A stretch of 6,414 nucleotides of DNA from GCA-2726245 sp035513655 (GTDB lineage: Bacteria; Planctomycetota; Planctomycetia; Pirellulales; Pirellulaceae), in contig DATKBV010000499.1 in the NCBI GenBank assembly GCA_035513655.1, forward strand, positions 1 through 6,414, written 5' to 3'. Below, one piece after another: positions 6,186 through 6,414 of the stretch. Numbering within the stretch: position 1 is the stretch's first letter; each line of letters opens with the position of its first letter. Position numbers and translations under genes: made by a program. The notes below the pieces were generated by a model, which saw only the letters and a program-made list of their open reading frames with translations, did not search any database and was not told the origin of the DNA.

Positions 6186-6414
6186 ATGAGAAGCGAATTG
6201 GGAACCTGGAGCGTGGAGACGGTCGGCGGGCATCCCTGCGATGTGTACGACCCTCCGCAACGCAACGAGTATGGTTTCGTTGTCATTTACCTACATGGCG
6301 TCCACTTGAATCGGCTGGTCGACAAGCCGGCTTTCATCGAACAGTTCGCGAGACACGGATTACCCGTCGTCGCGCCGATGACACAACGCAGTTGGTGGAC
6401 CGATCGGATCTGCC
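6186..6414 (+). CDS. Alpha/beta-hydrolase-type esterase, 3' partial
   Basis: The frame is open from the ATG at 6186 to the window edge and shows 76 residues. The central strand FVVIYLHGVH (31-40) carries the HG that forms the oxyanion hole in alpha/beta hydrolases, after a short segment of strands (SVETVGGHPCDVYDPP). The following RHGLPVVAPMTQRSWWTDRIC (56-76) resembles the region before the nucleophile elbow in putative esterases of the PHB-depolymerase / S-formylglutathione-hydrolase-like group. The serine nucleophile itself lies beyond the window, so activity cannot be confirmed. There is no signal peptide, which suggests a cytosolic protein. A GAAGG ribosome-binding site ends 7 bases before the ATG, and a GGGAGG lies a little further up. 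An upstream ATG at 6157 is out of frame. The gene is divergent from the hpt operon across 148 bp. Confidence 0.78.
   Translation, partial: MRSELGTWSVETVGGHPCDVYDPPQRNEYGFVVIYLHGVHLNRLVDKPAFIEQFARHGLPVVAPMTQRSWWTDRIC

Overview
The window looks like a chromosomal stretch from a planctomycete, probably of the Pirellulales type. This is an inference. It rests on an exported beta-propeller protein of a kind common in that phylum, moderately GC-rich DNA, mostly weak or absent Shine-Dalgarno sites, and long non-coding gaps. No rRNA, tRNA, CRISPR array, transposase or phage gene is visible.

Layout. (1) 1-439, plus strand: the end of a SAM-dependent methyltransferase whose 5' part lies outside the window. 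(2) 580-1971, plus: a secreted protein of 463 residues with a beta-propeller-like fold, resembling GH32/GH43-type sugar-active proteins, with a promoter-like site upstream and a C-rich, G-poor trailer. (3) 1972-3225: about 1.25 kb with no confident gene. It holds a possible 143-residue cysteine-rich orphan ORF on the minus strand (2483-2914), a cluster of three small inverted repeats (2969-3024) and a 14-unit tandem repeat of a 7-bp motif (3114-3211). (4) 3226-6037, minus: a compact three-gene operon, transcribed hpt (hypoxanthine phosphoribosyltransferase), then a divergent GT4 glycosyltransferase, then a canonical GT4 glycosyltransferase. Each junction is a 4-bp ATGA overlap. (5) 6038-6185: a divergent intergenic region with a dyad and a promoter-like element. 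(6) 6186-6414, plus: the start of an alpha/beta-hydrolase-type esterase that runs off the window.

How the genes work together. The two glycosyltransferases are translationally coupled and probably act in one surface-glycan or exopolysaccharide pathway. The first has lost the usual first glutamate of the GT4 EX7E motif. Their tight coupling to a purine-salvage enzyme is the most unusual gene arrangement here. I found no convincing new multi-gene defence or mobile system. The points most worth a second look are the hpt-GT-GT coupling, the degenerate GT4 active site, the heptanucleotide repeat just after the operon's last stop codon, and the orphan ORF.
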